Positions 35,081-44,914 of a stretch of 64,000 bases of DNA are shown here, piece after piece. Made by a program: the position numbers and the translations under genes. Position 1 is the first letter of the stretch. Each line of letters opens with the position of its first letter. Source of the stretch: Halomonas alkalisoli. GTDB taxonomy: Bacteria; Pseudomonadota; Gammaproteobacteria; Pseudomonadales; Halomonadaceae. The DNA lies in contig NZ_JAKCMI010000030.1 in NCBI RefSeq assembly GCF_021412585.1, positions 60,834 through 124,833 of the forward strand. Direction: 5' to 3'. Below the pieces are notes generated by a model, which saw only the letters and a list, made by a program, of their open reading frames with translations, was not told where the DNA came from and did not search any database.

Positions 35081-36328
35081 ATGACCGATTCGACACGCCA
35101 CCCATTGGCCGAGGCCTCGCTGCACAAGGGACTGCCTGAGACCGGCAACCGGCTGCTGGTTGACGTGAGCCTGCCCGCCGCCGTCATTCACGAGGCGGCG
35201 CTGGCCCACAACCTGGCCTGGATGCAGCGCTTCTGCGATGCCCATGGGGCGCGGCTGGCCCCCCATGGCAAGACCACCATGGCGCCGGCACTCTTCCATC
35301 GGCAGCTGCAAGCCGGCGCCTGGGGCATCACCCTGGCCACTGCGCCGCAGTGCCGCGCGGCTTTCGCCCACGGTATCCATCGCCTGCTGATGGCCAATCA
35401 GCTCGTCGGCGAGGCCAACATGGCCATCGTCGCCGAGCTGATCGAGGCCGGCGCCGACTTCTACTGCGTGGTCGACAGTGCCGCCAACGTCGACCAGCTG
35501 GCTCGCTATTTCGCTGCGCGAGGCCTGCGTCTCAAGGTGTTGATCGAACTGGGCGTGCCCGGCGGACGCTGCGGCTGTCGCGATACCGACGAGGTGATGG
35601 CGCTCGCCGAGCGCATCGACAGCGAACAGGCCCTGGTGCTGTCGGGTCTGGAAGGCTACGAGGGCGTGATGCACGGTGACGATCCCGAGCGCGCCGTGCG
35701 TGCCTACGCCTGGCAATTGGTCGAGGTGGTCCAGGGGCTGGAGCGTGACGCCCTGATCGAAAGTCCGCAGCCAATCATCACGGCGTCCGGCTCGGTCTGG
35801 TACGACCTGATCGCCGATGTATTCCGCGAGGCACGACTGGGCGCGCAGTTCGTACCGGTGCTGCGTCCCGGCTGTTACGTGGTTCACGACCACGGCATCT
35901 ATCGCCAGGCCCAGCGCGAGATCCTGGCAAGGCAGCCGCACATCGAGAACGGGTTGAAGCCGGCACTCGAGGTCTTCGCCCAAGTGATCTCACTGCCCGA
36001 GCCGGGGCTGGCCATCGTGGGACTGGGCAAGCGCGATATCGGCCACGACCAGTTGCCCGAGCCGCTGCGACGCTATCGGGAGGGCGATGACCGGGGGCGC
36101 CCCCTGTCGGTGGAGGGCTGGCGTGTGACCAGGCTGATGGACCAGCACGCCTTCGTCAGGCTGCCCGCCGACGAGGATGAGCCCGGCAACGGCAATGGGC
36201 GGGTACGAGTGGGCGATATCGTTGCCTTCGGCGCTTCCCACCCCTGCCTGACCTTCGACAAGTGGCGGCGGATCTGTCGCATCGACGAGCGGCTCGAGGT
36301 GGTCGAAGTGATGGAAACCTGTTTCTAA
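35081..36328 (+). CDS. PLP-dependent DSD1/D-threonine-aldolase-fold amino acid deaminase
   Basis: A 415-residue fold-type III PLP enzyme. The N-terminal alanine-racemase-like barrel has the PLP Lys in HGKTTMAP (about residue 65). The C-terminal domain ends with the metal-binding H-P-C of the D-serine dehydratase-like family (ASHPCLTF). AGGAGAG precedes the ATG. Likely substrates are D-serine, D-threonine or 3-hydroxyaspartate; the reaction is dehydration/deamination or retro-aldol cleavage. Its stop overlaps the stop of the convergent transporter gene by three bases. Confidence 0.8.
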   Translation: MTDSTRHPLAEASLHKGLPETGNRLLVDVSLPAAVIHEAALAHNLAWMQRFCDAHGARLAPHGKTTMAPALFHRQLQAGAWGITLATAPQCRAAFAHGIHRLLMANQLVGEANMAIVAELIEAGADFYCVVDSAANVDQLARYFAARGLRLKVLIELGVPGGRCGCRDTDEVMALAERIDSEQALVLSGLEGYEGVMHGDDPERAVRAYAWQLVEVVQGLERDALIESPQPIITASGSVWYDLIADVFREARLGAQFVPVLRPGCYVVHDHGIYRQAQREILARQPHIENGLKPALEVFAQVISLPEPGLAIVGLGKRDIGHDQLPEPLRRYREGDDRGRPLSVEGWRVTRLMDQHAFVRLPADEDEPGNGNGRVRVGDIVAFGASHPCLTFDKWRRICRIDERLEVVEVMETCF

Positions 36329-37236
36329 CTGTGACGCGTGACGGCTGCCTCACGCCCGGCCTTGAGCCGTGCCAGCCGGTCGCCGAACAGGTAGGCGCCC
36401 AGTGCCACCAGGATGAGCAGGGCGCCCAGCAGCATGTAGCCTGACGGCTGTTCCTGGTTCAGCGCCATGCCCAGGCCGAGGGCCAGTATCGGCGTGATCA
36501 GGGTGACCAGGGCCACGGTGGCAGCCGGGAGCCGCGAGAGGATCAGGAAGTAGCAGATAAAACCCAGCAATGAGCCGAACAGGGCGAGATAGAGCACCGA
36601 CCACAGGCCGCGGGTGGTGAGCGGCACCGCAAGGGGCTCGCCGCTGGCAAGCCACAGCACGAAGAAGCACGGCAGGCTGAGCGCCAGGGCGCCGAGGGTC
36701 TGCTCCAGGGGACCTAGCCCGGCGGCAACGCGCTGAACGGCGATGCCGCTGCCGCTGAACAGCGTCACTGCCACCAGCATCAGTGCCAGCGCCAGGAACT
36801 GGTCCTGCCCCAGCGCCAGGCTGTCGGCGAACACCACCGCCAGGCCCACCACGCCCAGGGCACAGCCCAGCCAGTGCCAGCGCTTCAGCTTGGTGGCCCC
36901 CGGCAGCACCTGCAGGATGAGTCCGGAGATCAGCGGCGCCATGCCGAACATCACCGACATCAGCCCCGACGGCAGCGTCATGGAGGCGTGATAGCTCAAC
37001 GCCATGGCCCCGAATACCCCGGGGACGGCGGCGGCATAGCTCGTCACGGCCCGGCGATCCAGCCGAAGCCGCTCGCGGCGCAGGAACAGTACCACCGCCA
37101 GGCCCGCCAGCAGGGCGATCAGCATGCGCAGCAGTACGCTGCCGACCGGCGCGCCGGCCTCGGCGCTCCACTTGATGGTCAGTGGCGTGGTGGCCCACAC
37201 CAGCACCACGATCAGATAGGCGGCTCCGGTTGGCAT
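36325..37236 (-). CDS. DMT-superfamily transporter (EamA)
   Basis: A 303-residue inner-membrane protein with ten predicted helices in two EamA repeats, about residues 5-140 and 150-290. ATG 37236 has AAGGA eight bases upstream; a longer frame from 37260 lacks a ribosome site. The family exports amino acids or metabolites. It is convergent with the deaminase gene and separated from serA by a terminator and a repeat element, so it has its own promoter. Confidence 0.85.
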   Translation of the reverse strand: MPTGAAYLIVVLVWATTPLTIKWSAEAGAPVGSVLLRMLIALLAGLAVVLFLRRERLRLDRRAVTSYAAAVPGVFGAMALSYHASMTLPSGLMSVMFGMAPLISGLILQVLPGATKLKRWHWLGCALGVVGLAVVFADSLALGQDQFLALALMLVAVTLFSGSGIAVQRVAAGLGPLEQTLGALALSLPCFFVLWLASGEPLAVPLTTRGLWSVLYLALFGSLLGFICYFLILSRLPAATVALVTLITPILALGLGMALNQEQPSGYMLLGALLILVALGAYLFGDRLARLKAGREAAVTRHS

Positions 37237-37293
37237 GCAATCGTCCTTGCTGCTGCCCATGGGCAGGATAATGTTCGGATAGTAACCATTAGC

Positions 37294-37330
37294 ACAAAAA
37301 ACACCGCTGCGTCATACGACGCAGCGGTGT
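37294..37330 (-). terminator. Intrinsic terminator downstream of serA (reading -)
   Basis: A perfect 13-base stem, ACACCGCTGCGTC at 37301-37313 with GACGCAGCGGTGT at 37318-37330, has a four-base loop. On the - strand it is followed by a run of T (A tract at 37296-37301 on the + strand). It is the only strong terminator after serA, but lies about 200 bases from its stop because a repeat element separates them. Confidence 0.88.
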
Positions 37331-37340
37331 GTTCGGTCTG

Positions 37341-37510
37341 CCTGGGAGCCTGTCGGACTTAACGCTGATCTACTGCGAGATCCGGTCTTTCGGCCAATTT
37401 CATTCGCTCTGATTCGTTAAATAGCGGGCTATTCGCCTCATCAGATCGATAAACTTGTCTCGAAACCCAAATCTCTCGTGACGATCGGTCAAATCCGACA
37501 GGCTCCTGGG
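37341..37510. repeat. Palindromic MITE-like element between serA and its terminator
   Basis: The ends are inverted repeats of 20 bases with three mismatches: CCTGGGAGCCTGTCGGACTT at 37341-37360 and its complement at 37491-37510, with a perfect core GGAGCCTGTCGGA. The 130-base interior is AT-richer and includes the near-palindrome AATAGCGGGCTATT. It has no open frame for a transposase. The form fits a non-autonomous mobile element or a large extragenic repeat. Confidence 0.7.
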
Positions 37511-37527
37511 CTCGGCGCTAGCCGGCC

Positions 37528-38778
37528 TCAATCCTGGAAGTTGGTCTCGGAGTAGAGCACCCGCACCTTCAGCGTGTGCTGGACCTGGCGCAGGGCTTCC
37601 AGTGCCTGGGCGCCGTAGGCCTTGTCCACGTCGATGACCACGTAGCCGACCTTTTCATTGGTCTGCAGGTACTGCCCGGAGATGTTGATGTTGCTCTCGG
37701 AGAGGACGCGGTTGATCTCGGAGAGCACCCCCGGCACGTTTTCGTGGATATGCAGCACCCGGTGCTTGTCCGGGTGCGCCGGCAGGGCCACCTCGGGGAA
37801 GTTGACCGAGGTGACGGTGGTGCCGTTGTCGGAGTAGGTGATCAGCTTCTCGGAGACCTCGATGCCGATGTTCTCCTGGGCTTCCAGCGTGGAGCCGCCG
37901 ACGTGCGGCGTCAGAATCACGTTGTCCAGGCCACGCAGGGGGCTGACGAACTCCTCGTCGTTGCCCTTGGGCTCCACCGGGAAGACGTCGATGGCGGCGC
38001 CGTAGAGCCGGCCCTCCTTCAGCGCCTCGGCCAGATCCTCGATCACCACCACGCTGCCGCGGGAGGCGTTGATCAGGATGCCGCTGCGCTTCATCAGCGC
38101 CAGCTGCTCCCTGGCGATCATCCACTTGGTTGAGGGCAGTTCCGGCACGTGCAGGCTGACCACATCGGCGCGGGCCAGCAGCTCTTCCAGGCTGGCCACC
38201 TGGTTGGCGTTACCCATGCCGAGCTTGGTCACCACGTCGTAGAAGATGACGTTGAAGCCCAGCGATTCCGCCAGCACCGAGAGCTGGGCGCCGATATTGC
38301 CGTAGCCGACGATACCCAGGGTCTTGCCGCGGGCCTCATGGGAGTTCTTGGCGCTCTTCAGCCAGCCGCCCTGATGGGCGTGGGCGTTCTTCTGGGGAAT
38401 GCCGCGAAGCAGCATGATCGCCTCGGCCAGCACCAGCTCCGCCACCGAACGCGTGTTGGAGTAGGGCGCATTGAACACCGGGATACCACGGATCAGCGCC
38501 GACGTCAGGTCGACCTGGTTGGTGCCGATGCAGAAACAGCCCACGGCCGCGAGCTTCTCGGCCGCCTCGAACACCCGCGAGTTGAGCTGGGTGCGCGAGC
38601 GAATGCCGATGAAATGAACGTCCCGAACCTTCTCGATCAGCGTCGCCTCGTCCAGCGAGGTCGCGACGTGCTCGATGTTGGTGTAACCGGCGTTCAGGAA
38701 ATTGTCCACCGCGCTCTGGTGGACGCCCTCGAGCAGCAGGATCTTGATCTTGCTCTTGTCCAGGGACGTTTTGGCCAT
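37528..38778 (-). CDS. serA: D-3-phosphoglycerate dehydrogenase
   Basis: A 416-residue first enzyme of serine synthesis, oxidising 3-phosphoglycerate to 3-phosphohydroxypyruvate. It has the NAD motif GYGNIG near residue 159, the catalytic Arg in NASRG, the Glu in DVFPVEP, and the His in TPHVGGST. A C-terminal ACT domain (about 340-416) suggests serine feedback, as in the E. coli enzyme, whose length (410) is close. It is divergent from xseB-ispA-dxs. Confidence 0.95.
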   Translation of the reverse strand: MAKTSLDKSKIKILLLEGVHQSAVDNFLNAGYTNIEHVATSLDEATLIEKVRDVHFIGIRSRTQLNSRVFEAAEKLAAVGCFCIGTNQVDLTSALIRGIPVFNAPYSNTRSVAELVLAEAIMLLRGIPQKNAHAHQGGWLKSAKNSHEARGKTLGIVGYGNIGAQLSVLAESLGFNVIFYDVVTKLGMGNANQVASLEELLARADVVSLHVPELPSTKWMIAREQLALMKRSGILINASRGSVVVIEDLAEALKEGRLYGAAIDVFPVEPKGNDEEFVSPLRGLDNVILTPHVGGSTLEAQENIGIEVSEKLITYSDNGTTVTSVNFPEVALPAHPDKHRVLHIHENVPGVLSEINRVLSESNINISGQYLQTNEKVGYVVIDVDKAYGAQALEALRQVQHTLKVRVLYSETNFQD

Positions 38779-39058
38779 GGTCGAATCAACCCCTTCTTCG
38801 GTGCGAGCCGCATGCGGTGACAGGACCGCCGTGCCGCGACAGTAGTGAGCCTGAGGGCCTGCCGGACAGCGACGGGAAAGGGCACTGGCAGGCTCGAAAC
38901 AGGGCGCTTATGGTAGCACAACCGCTTCGGGCGAAGATGAAAATGCTGCGCCGCCAAGATGAGCGGGCTGCAGGTTGTACATGCCGGGCAGACGAACCCC
39001 GGGGGAGAGCGTGTATACTGTGGCCCCTATAGATAGCGGTGACGGGCTGGGACTTTCC
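38779..39058. other. Divergent promoter region between serA and xseB
   Basis: This 280-base region must contain promoters for both directions. On the + strand a good -10 box, TATACT at 39014-39019, is 40 bases from the xseB start but has no clear -35 partner. Nothing else was recognised and there is no gene. Confidence 0.45.
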
Positions 39059-39358
39059 ATGGCAGAGCGAGACAAGCAACCGTCGTGCGAACCGATGGCG
39101 AGCGAGGAGGCCGGTGCCGACTTCGCCACCACCGTCGAGCGACTGGAACAGTTGGTGGAGCGGCTGGAGTCCGGCGAGCTGTCGCTGGAGGGCTCGCTTG
39201 CCGCCTTCGAGCAGGGTGTGCGCCTGACCCGCGATGCCCAGCGTCGCCTGGACGAGGCCGAGCTGCGGGTGCGCACCCTGATCGAGGGTCCCGATGGCGG
39301 CGTCGACTTCGACAGCTTCACTGCGCCACCCGGGGAGGACGGCGATAGTGAACGCTGA
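39059..39358 (+). CDS. xseB: Exodeoxyribonuclease VII small subunit
   Basis: A 99-residue subunit of exonuclease VII. The core FATTVERLEQLVERLESGEL and LEGSLAAFEQGVRLTRDAQ is characteristic; the remainder forms a helical hairpin. The N-terminus is about 15-20 residues longer than usual; a later in-frame ATG at 39095 would give a standard length. It overlaps the ispA start by 11 bases, an order (xseB-ispA-dxs) common in gammaproteobacteria. Confidence 0.93.
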   Translation: MAERDKQPSCEPMASEEAGADFATTVERLEQLVERLESGELSLEGSLAAFEQGVRLTRDAQRRLDEAELRVRTLIEGPDGGVDFDSFTAPPGEDGDSER

Positions 39359-40232
39359 CGCCTTCGCGGTGCGCCTGGCCGCCGATCGTGCCCGGGTGGA
39401 CGCCTACCTGGCGCGTGCCTTCGATGCGCGCCAGGCCGCCGCGCCCCGCCTGGAAGAGGCCATGCGCCATGGGCTGCTGGTGGGCGGCAAGCGGCTGCGT
39501 CCGGTGCTGGTCTACCTGGCCGGCCGCGCGCTGGGTGCCGCCGACGCCGATCTGGACCCCTCGGCCGCCGCGGTGGAGCTGGTTCACGCCTACTCGCTGG
39601 TACATGACGACCTGCCCGCCATGGACGACGACGACCTGCGCCGCGGCCAGCCCACGGTCCATCGCGCCTATGACGAGGCCACGGCGATACTGGCCGGCGA
39701 TGCCCTGCAGACCCTCGCCTTCGAGGTGCTGGCCAGGGCCGCCCATCCGCGGCTGCCGGCACTGATGCTGACCCTGGCCCAGGCCGCCGGCCGCGACGGC
39801 ATGGTGGGCGGACAGGCGCTGGACCTGGCGGCCGTTGGCGGCCACCCTGACGTCGAGGCCCTGGCCACCATGCACGCCCACAAGACCGGCGCGCTGATTC
39901 GTGCCGCGGTGCGCATGGGAGCGCTGACGGCGGTGGTCGAGAGCGACCCCAGGGTGGCGGCGCTGGAACACTACGCCCAAGCCCTTGGCCTGGCCTTCCA
40001 GATACACGATGACGTCCTCGACGTGACCGGTGATACCCGCACACTGGGCAAGGCCTCCGGCGCCGATGCGGCCCGCGACAAGCCCACCTACCCGGCACTG
40101 CTGGGGCTGGATGGCGCCCGGGCCCGGGCCTTGGAGCTGACCGAGGAGGCCCTGGCGGCCCTGGCGCCGCTGGGCGAGGCGAGTGCACCGCTGGCCGAGC
40201 TGGCCCGCTACATGATCGAACGAGACCACTGA
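39348..40232 (+). CDS. ispA: Farnesyl diphosphate synthase (geranyltranstransferase)
   Basis: A 294-residue polyprenyl synthase that joins IPP with DMAPP and GPP to make farnesyl diphosphate. The first Asp-rich motif is in HDDLPAMDDDDLRRG and the second in HDDVLDVTGD. The GTG start at 39348 has GGGGAGGA eight bases upstream and lies within xseB. Size matches the bacterial enzyme (about 299 residues in E. coli). It feeds ubiquinone and undecaprenyl synthesis. Confidence 0.95.
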   Translation: MNADAFAVRLAADRARVDAYLARAFDARQAAAPRLEEAMRHGLLVGGKRLRPVLVYLAGRALGAADADLDPSAAAVELVHAYSLVHDDLPAMDDDDLRRGQPTVHRAYDEATAILAGDALQTLAFEVLARAAHPRLPALMLTLAQAAGRDGMVGGQALDLAAVGGHPDVEALATMHAHKTGALIRAAVRMGALTAVVESDPRVAALEHYAQALGLAFQIHDDVLDVTGDTRTLGKASGADAARDKPTYPALLGLDGARARALELTEEALAALAPLGEASAPLAELARYMIERDH

Positions 40233-40283
40233 GGAGGCGTTGAAAGCAGTGATTCAGCGATTCCCTGACAGACAGAAGCCTAC

Positions 40284-42188
40284 ATGAAGCTCTACGACGA
40301 AATTCCCGGCGAGCGCCCGGTGACACCGCTGCTCGACACGCTGGATACCCCGGCGGCGCTGCGGGCGATGAACGCCGGCCAACTGGTACAGCTGGCCGAT
40401 GAGCTGCGTGCCTACCTGCTCTACAGCGTCGGGGCTTCCGGTGGCCATTTTGGCGCCGGCCTGGGCGTGGTGGAACTCACCGTGGCGCTGCATCACGCCC
40501 TGGAGACCCCCCACGACCGGCTGGTGTGGGACGTGGGGCACCAGGCCTACCCGCACAAGATCCTCACCGGCCGGCGCGAGGCCATGGCCTCCATACGCCA
40601 GTACGGCGGCCTGGCCGCGTTTCCGCGCCGTGCCGAGTCGAAGTACGACACCTTCGGCGTGGGCCACTCCAGCACCTCGATCTCGGCAGCGCTGGGCATG
40701 GCCCTGGCGGCGCGCACCCGGGGCGAGAAGCGGCGTATCTGTGCGGTGATCGGCGACGGCGCCCTGACCGCCGGCATGGCCTTCGAGGCACTGGCCCATG
40801 CCGGTCATGTGGACGCCAACCTGTTGGTGGTGCTCAACGACAACGAGATGTCGATCTCCGAGAACGTCGGCGGTATCGCCAGCTACCTGGCGAGCATCCT
40901 CTCCAGCAAGCCCTACCTGGCCATCCGCGAAGAGGGCAAGCGGGTGCTGTCGCATCTGCCGGGGGCGCTGGAGCTGGCGCGGCGCACCGAAGAGCACATG
41001 AAGGGCATGGTCAGCCCGGCCACGCTGTTCGAGGAGATGGGCTTCAACTATATCGGCCCCCTCGACGGCCACGACCTGCCCACCCTGGTCCAGACCCTGC
41101 GCAACATCCGTGACCTGGACGGCCCCCAGTTCCTCCACGTCAAGACGCGCAAGGGCCGCGGCTTCCTGCCCGCCGAGGCCGACCCCATCGGCTACCACGC
41201 CATCACCAAGCTGGAAAAAAACGGTGACGAGCCGACCAGCGCACCCGCTGCCCCCGCCAGGAAGGCACCCAAGTATTGCAACGTCTTCGGCGACTGGCTG
41301 TGCGACATGGCGGCCAGCGACGAGCGCCTGATCGGCATCACCCCGGCGATGCGCGAAGGCTCCGACCTGATCCGCTTCTCCAAGGAGTACCCCGAGCGCT
41401 ACTACGACGTGGCCATCGCCGAGCAGCATGCGGTGACGTTGGCCGCCGGCATGGCCTGCGAGGCGATGAAGCCGGTGGTGGCGATCTACTCCACCTTCCT
41501 GCAGCGCGGCTACGATCAGCTGATCCACGACGTGGCGGTGCAGGGGCTCGATGTCACCTTCGCCATCGACCGGGCGGGCCTGGTCGGCGAGGACGGCCCC
41601 ACCCATCACGGCAGCATGGATCTCTCCTACCTGCGCTGCGTGCCGGGCCTGGTGGTGCTGGCGCCCGCCGACGAGGCCGAGTGCCGCGCCATGCTCAGCG
41701 CCGCCTATCACTACCCCGGCCCCGCCGCGGTGCGCTACCCACGCGGCAGCGGCCCCGGCGTGGCGATTCCGGCGAACCTGGTGCCGCTGGAGATCGGCAA
41801 GGCGGAGCATCGGCGCGAGGCCGGCAGCGATGGCAGTCGTATCGCACTGCTGGCCTTCGGCAGTCTCAACGGCCCCGCCGCTGCGGTGGCCGAAGCGCTG
41901 GACGCCACCCACATCAACATGCGCTCCATCAAGCCGCTGGACCGGGAGGCCATCCTGGCCGCCGCCGACGAGCACGACCTGCTGGTAACCCTGGAAGAGA
42001 ACGTCGTGGCAGGCGGCGCCGGCAGCGCCGTCAATGAGCTGCTGGCCGCCGAGGGGGTGCAGGTGGAACTCCTCAACCTCGGCCTGCCCGACGCCTTCGT
42101 CGAGCATGGCAAGCCGGCAGAACTGCTCGCCGAATGCGGGCTGGATGCACCGGGTATCGAAGCGGCGATTCGCGCGCGACTGGGGTGA
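40284..42188 (+). CDS. dxs: 1-Deoxy-D-xylulose-5-phosphate synthase
   Basis: A 634-residue thiamine-diphosphate enzyme, the first step of the MEP isoprenoid pathway (pyruvate plus glyceraldehyde 3-phosphate). It has the ThDP motif [18 protein letters not shown] followed by NDNEMSI, the catalytic Glu in IAEQHAVT, and the C-terminal transketolase domain ending in [10 protein letters not shown]. The length is standard. It follows ispA by 51 bases and ends with a strong terminator. Confidence 0.96.
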   Translation: MKLYDEIPGERPVTPLLDTLDTPAALRAMNAGQLVQLADELRAYLLYSVGASGGHFGAGLGVVELTVALHHALETPHDRLVWDVGHQAYPHKILTGRREAMASIRQYGGLAAFPRRAESKYDTFGVGHSSTSISAALGMALAARTRGEKRRICAVIGDGALTAGMAFEALAHAGHVDANLLVVLNDNEMSISENVGGIASYLASILSSKPYLAIREEGKRVLSHLPGALELARRTEEHMKGMVSPATLFEEMGFNYIGPLDGHDLPTLVQTLRNIRDLDGPQFLHVKTRKGRGFLPAEADPIGYHAITKLEKNGDEPTSAPAAPARKAPKYCNVFGDWLCDMAASDERLIGITPAMREGSDLIRFSKEYPERYYDVAIAEQHAVTLAAGMACEAMKPVVAIYSTFLQRGYDQLIHDVAVQGLDVTFAIDRAGLVGEDGPTHHGSMDLSYLRCVPGLVVLAPADEAECRAMLSAAYHYPGPAAVRYPRGSGPGVAIPANLVPLEIGKAEHRREAGSDGSRIALLAFGSLNGPAAAVAEALDATHINMRSIKPLDREAILAAADEHDLLVTLEENVVAGGAGSAVNELLAAEGVQVELLNLGLPDAFVEHGKPAELLAECGLDAPGIEAAIRARLG

Positions 42189-42227
42189 TGTAGAGGCAGT
42201 CGATAAGCGAAACAACGCCTGTTTCCC

Positions 42228-42263
42228 AACCGGCCATGAACCTGGGTTCCTGGCCGGTTTTTT
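42228..42263 (+). terminator. Intrinsic terminator of xseB-ispA-dxs
   Basis: AACCGGCCA at 42228-42236 pairs with TGGCCGGTT at 42251-42259. GAACC/GGTTC extends the stem within the loop. A run of T (42258-42263) follows. Confidence 0.92.
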
Positions 42264-42829
42264 CATGCTGAGTTTCGGTTTAAACCCCTGCACTCCCCCG
42301 TCTTGTCGGCTGCCATACCCGCTTCCACATGTCGTCAGGCACGGCCGCGTAGCAGTCGTACGCAGAAAACCGCAGCGTCCCTCGAGCGCATTGCGGAGTG
42401 ATAGTGGCGTACATCGCTTATATTCGCGTAAGCCATTTCCTACAACGCCTGTAAGCAAAGGTGTATGTCGTACTAACTGTTTCAAGGTGACTCGACGATA
42501 TCCGTCACGATGCCTGCATGTTCCCGGTAGTTGGCGCTGTTTGTTCTATTTTCGTGCTCGTAAGTAACGTCCACGTAAACTTGCCTGTCGCCCATGGCGT
42601 CGTTTGGCACCCCCCCGCTTCCTGTTTACCCTCTCGCGACATCAGCTACAGCGGCAAACGCTTCTTCGGCTCTGCCGGCTAGCCTTGGTCATCTCGCTAC
42701 CGCGGATGGCCTCGACTTGGCCAGGCTCGGCTCGCGTAGCCCGTTCCTGGCTCGTTCACCGGGCCAGTATCAAGATGCAGCACTTAATCGTTCCAAAAAA
42801 ACCAGCGGTTCGTCAGGGAGCTCCAGACA
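42264..42829 (+). other. 566-base spacer upstream of the type VI secretion cluster
   Basis: The stretch is lower in GC than its flanks and contains no convincing gene in six frames. It must hold the promoter of the type VI operon. A TGGCAC at 42605 followed by a GC at 42617-42618 resembles a sigma-54 site but has nine instead of ten bases between the GG and GC. A poly-C run and several short direct repeats are present without clear meaning. Confidence 0.5.
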
Positions 42830-43339
42830 ATGGCAAAGGAAGGGACCGTTGCGCCGAAAGAGCGCATCAATATCAAGTATGTACCGGCCACCGGTGACCA
42901 GCAGGCGGAAACCGAGCTACCGCTCAAGCTGCTGGTGGTAGGGGACTTCAAGGGTGGTGCGGAAGAGACGCCCATCGAGGAGCGCGACAAGGTCTCGGTG
43001 GACAAGAACAACTTCCAGTCGGTCATGCGCGAGGCGGGCCTTGGCCTGCAGGCTGCCGTGCCCAACCGCCTCGAAGAGGGCGAAGAGCCGACCGACCTGG
43101 CGGTGAACCTCTCATTCAAGTCACTGGAAGACTTCGCCCCCGACAGCGTGGCTCGGCAGGTGCCGGAGCTGCGCAAGCTGGTCGAGCTGCGCGAGGCGCT
43201 GGTTGCGCTCAAGGGGCCGCTGGGCAATGTGCCGGCCTTCCGCGATCAGCTGCAGAAGCTGATGGAGAGCGACGAGGCGCGTCAGCAGCTGCTCTCGGAG
43301 CTCGAGCTGCTCGAGACGAATAACAAGGGCGACGCCTGA
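42830..43339 (+). CDS. tssB: Type VI secretion sheath small subunit TssB (VipA)
   Basis: A 169-residue sheath protein that assembles with TssC into the contractile tail sheath. The N-terminal VAPKERINIKYVP and the conserved LPLKLLVVGDFKG are typical. GGGAG is nine bases before the ATG. It is the first gene of the cluster. Confidence 0.95.
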   Translation: MAKEGTVAPKERINIKYVPATGDQQAETELPLKLLVVGDFKGGAEETPIEERDKVSVDKNNFQSVMREAGLGLQAAVPNRLEEGEEPTDLAVNLSFKSLEDFAPDSVARQVPELRKLVELREALVALKGPLGNVPAFRDQLQKLMESDEARQQLLSELELLETNNKGDA

Positions 43340-43417
43340 TTCCTGTCGGACCAGGTGCAGGGCAGATCAGGTGAAGGCAGGCGATTCAACGCCAGGTAAA
43401 GGATTCGAGGCAACCCC

Positions 43418-44899
43418 ATGACCGATTCGGTACAAACCCAGGGCCAGGCCGCCGGGGCCCAGGCTGAAGACTCCCTTCTCGACCAGGTGATGGCGCAGAC
43501 GCGCATGGCACCGGCCGATGAAGGCTACGACATCGCCAAGCAGGGCGTGGCGGCGTTCATCGCCGAGCTGCTGCAGAGCACCAGCGACGCGCCTCAGGTC
43601 AACAAGTCGGTGGTCGATCGCATGATCGTCGAGCTCGATCGCAAGATCGGCAGCCAGGTGGACGAGATCCTGCACGACCGGGGCTTCCAGGAGCTGGAAT
43701 CGGCCTGGCGCGGCCTCAAGCTGCTGGTCGATCGCACCGACTTCCGCGAGAACATCAAGCTGGACGTGCTGCATGCCACCAAGGCAGAGCTGCTCGAGGA
43801 CTTCGAGTTCGCTCCCGAGCTCAGCCAGAGCGGGCTCTACCAGCACGTCTATGCGGCGGAATACGGCCAGTTCGGCGGCGAGCCGGTCGCCGGCATCATC
43901 GGCCACTACGATTTCTCGCCCTCGACGCCGGACATCAAGCTGCTGCAGTTCACCGCCGCGGTGGGCGCCATGGCCCACGCCCCCTTCCTCTCCTCGGTGG
44001 CGCCGAGCTTCTTCGGTATCGACAGCTTCGAGGAGCTGCCCAATATCAAGGACTTCAAGGCGATCTTCGAAGGGCCGAAATACGCCCGCTGGCGGAGCCT
44101 GCGTGAATCCGAAGACGCCCGCTACCTGGGCCTGACCGCGCCGCGTTTCCTGCTGCGCATGCCCTATGACCCGGTGGAGAACCCGGTCAAGAGCTTCAAT
44201 TACCGTGAAACGGTAAATGAGAACCACGAGCACTACCTGTGGGGCAACACCGCCTACCTGCTCGCCGAGCGCCTGACCGACAGCTTCGCCAAGTACCGCT
44301 GGTGCCCGAACATCATCGGCCCCCAGAGCGGCGGCGCGGTGGAGAACCTGCCGGTGCACACCTATGAGGCGCTGGGGCAGCTGCAGGCCAAGATTCCCAC
44401 CGAGGTGCTGGTTACCGACCGGCGTGAATTCGAGATGGCCGAAGAGGGCTTCATCTCGCTGACCATGCGCAAGGGCAGCGACAACGCCGCCTTCTTCTCC
44501 GCCAACTCGGTGCAGAAGCCCAAGGTCTTCCCCAACACCGCCGAAGGCAAGGCCGCCGAGACCAATTTCAAGCTCGGCACCCAACTGCCCTACATGTTCA
44601 TCATCAATCGCCTGGCGCACTACATCAAGGTGCTGCAGCGCGAGCAGATCGGTTCATGGAAGGAGCGTCAGGACCTCGAGCGCGAGCTCAACGCCTGGAT
44701 TCGCCAGTACGTCGCCGACCAGGAAAATCCGCCGGCCGAGGTGCGTAGCCGCCGGCCGCTGCGGGCCGCCTCGATCCAGGTCTCCGACGTCGAGGGCGAT
44801 CCGGGCTGGTATCAGGTCTCCATGGCGGTGCGTCCGCACTTCAAGTACATGGGCGCCAACTTCGAGCTGTCGCTGGTGGGTCGCCTCGACAAGGAGTAA
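43418..44899 (+). CDS. tssC: Type VI secretion sheath large subunit TssC (VipB)
   Basis: A 493-residue large sheath subunit. It shows the conserved LDRKIGSQVDEILHDRGFQEL and ESAWRGLKLLVDRTDF region and the NINRLAHYIKV-like end (FIINRLAHYIKVLQRE). With TssB it forms the tubule that ClpV (52368) disassembles after firing. It follows tssB by 78 bases. Confidence 0.96.
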   Translation: MTDSVQTQGQAAGAQAEDSLLDQVMAQTRMAPADEGYDIAKQGVAAFIAELLQSTSDAPQVNKSVVDRMIVELDRKIGSQVDEILHDRGFQELESAWRGLKLLVDRTDFRENIKLDVLHATKAELLEDFEFAPELSQSGLYQHVYAAEYGQFGGEPVAGIIGHYDFSPSTPDIKLLQFTAAVGAMAHAPFLSSVAPSFFGIDSFEELPNIKDFKAIFEGPKYARWRSLRESEDARYLGLTAPRFLLRMPYDPVENPVKSFNYRETVNENHEHYLWGNTAYLLAERLTDSFAKYRWCPNIIGPQSGGAVENLPVHTYEALGQLQAKIPTEVLVTDRREFEMAEEGFISLTMRKGSDNAAFFSANSVQKPKVFPNTAEGKAAETNFKLGTQLPYMFIINRLAHYIKVLQREQIGSWKERQDLERELNAWIRQYVADQENPPAEVRSRRPLRAASIQVSDVEGDPGWYQVSMAVRPHFKYMGANFELSLVGRLDKE

Positions 44900-44914
44900 G
44901 GGAGTGTCGCTGCC

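Noticed and set aside
42034..42567. Open frame running from the end of dxs through the terminator into the spacer
   Set aside because: It crosses a strong terminator, lies out of frame with dxs and has no domain or ribosome site.
42605..42620. Sigma-54 promoter upstream of tssB
   Set aside because: TGGCAC and a downstream GC are present, but the GG-GC spacing is nine bases rather than the required ten, and the -12 element is poor. Mentioned only as part of the intergenic region.
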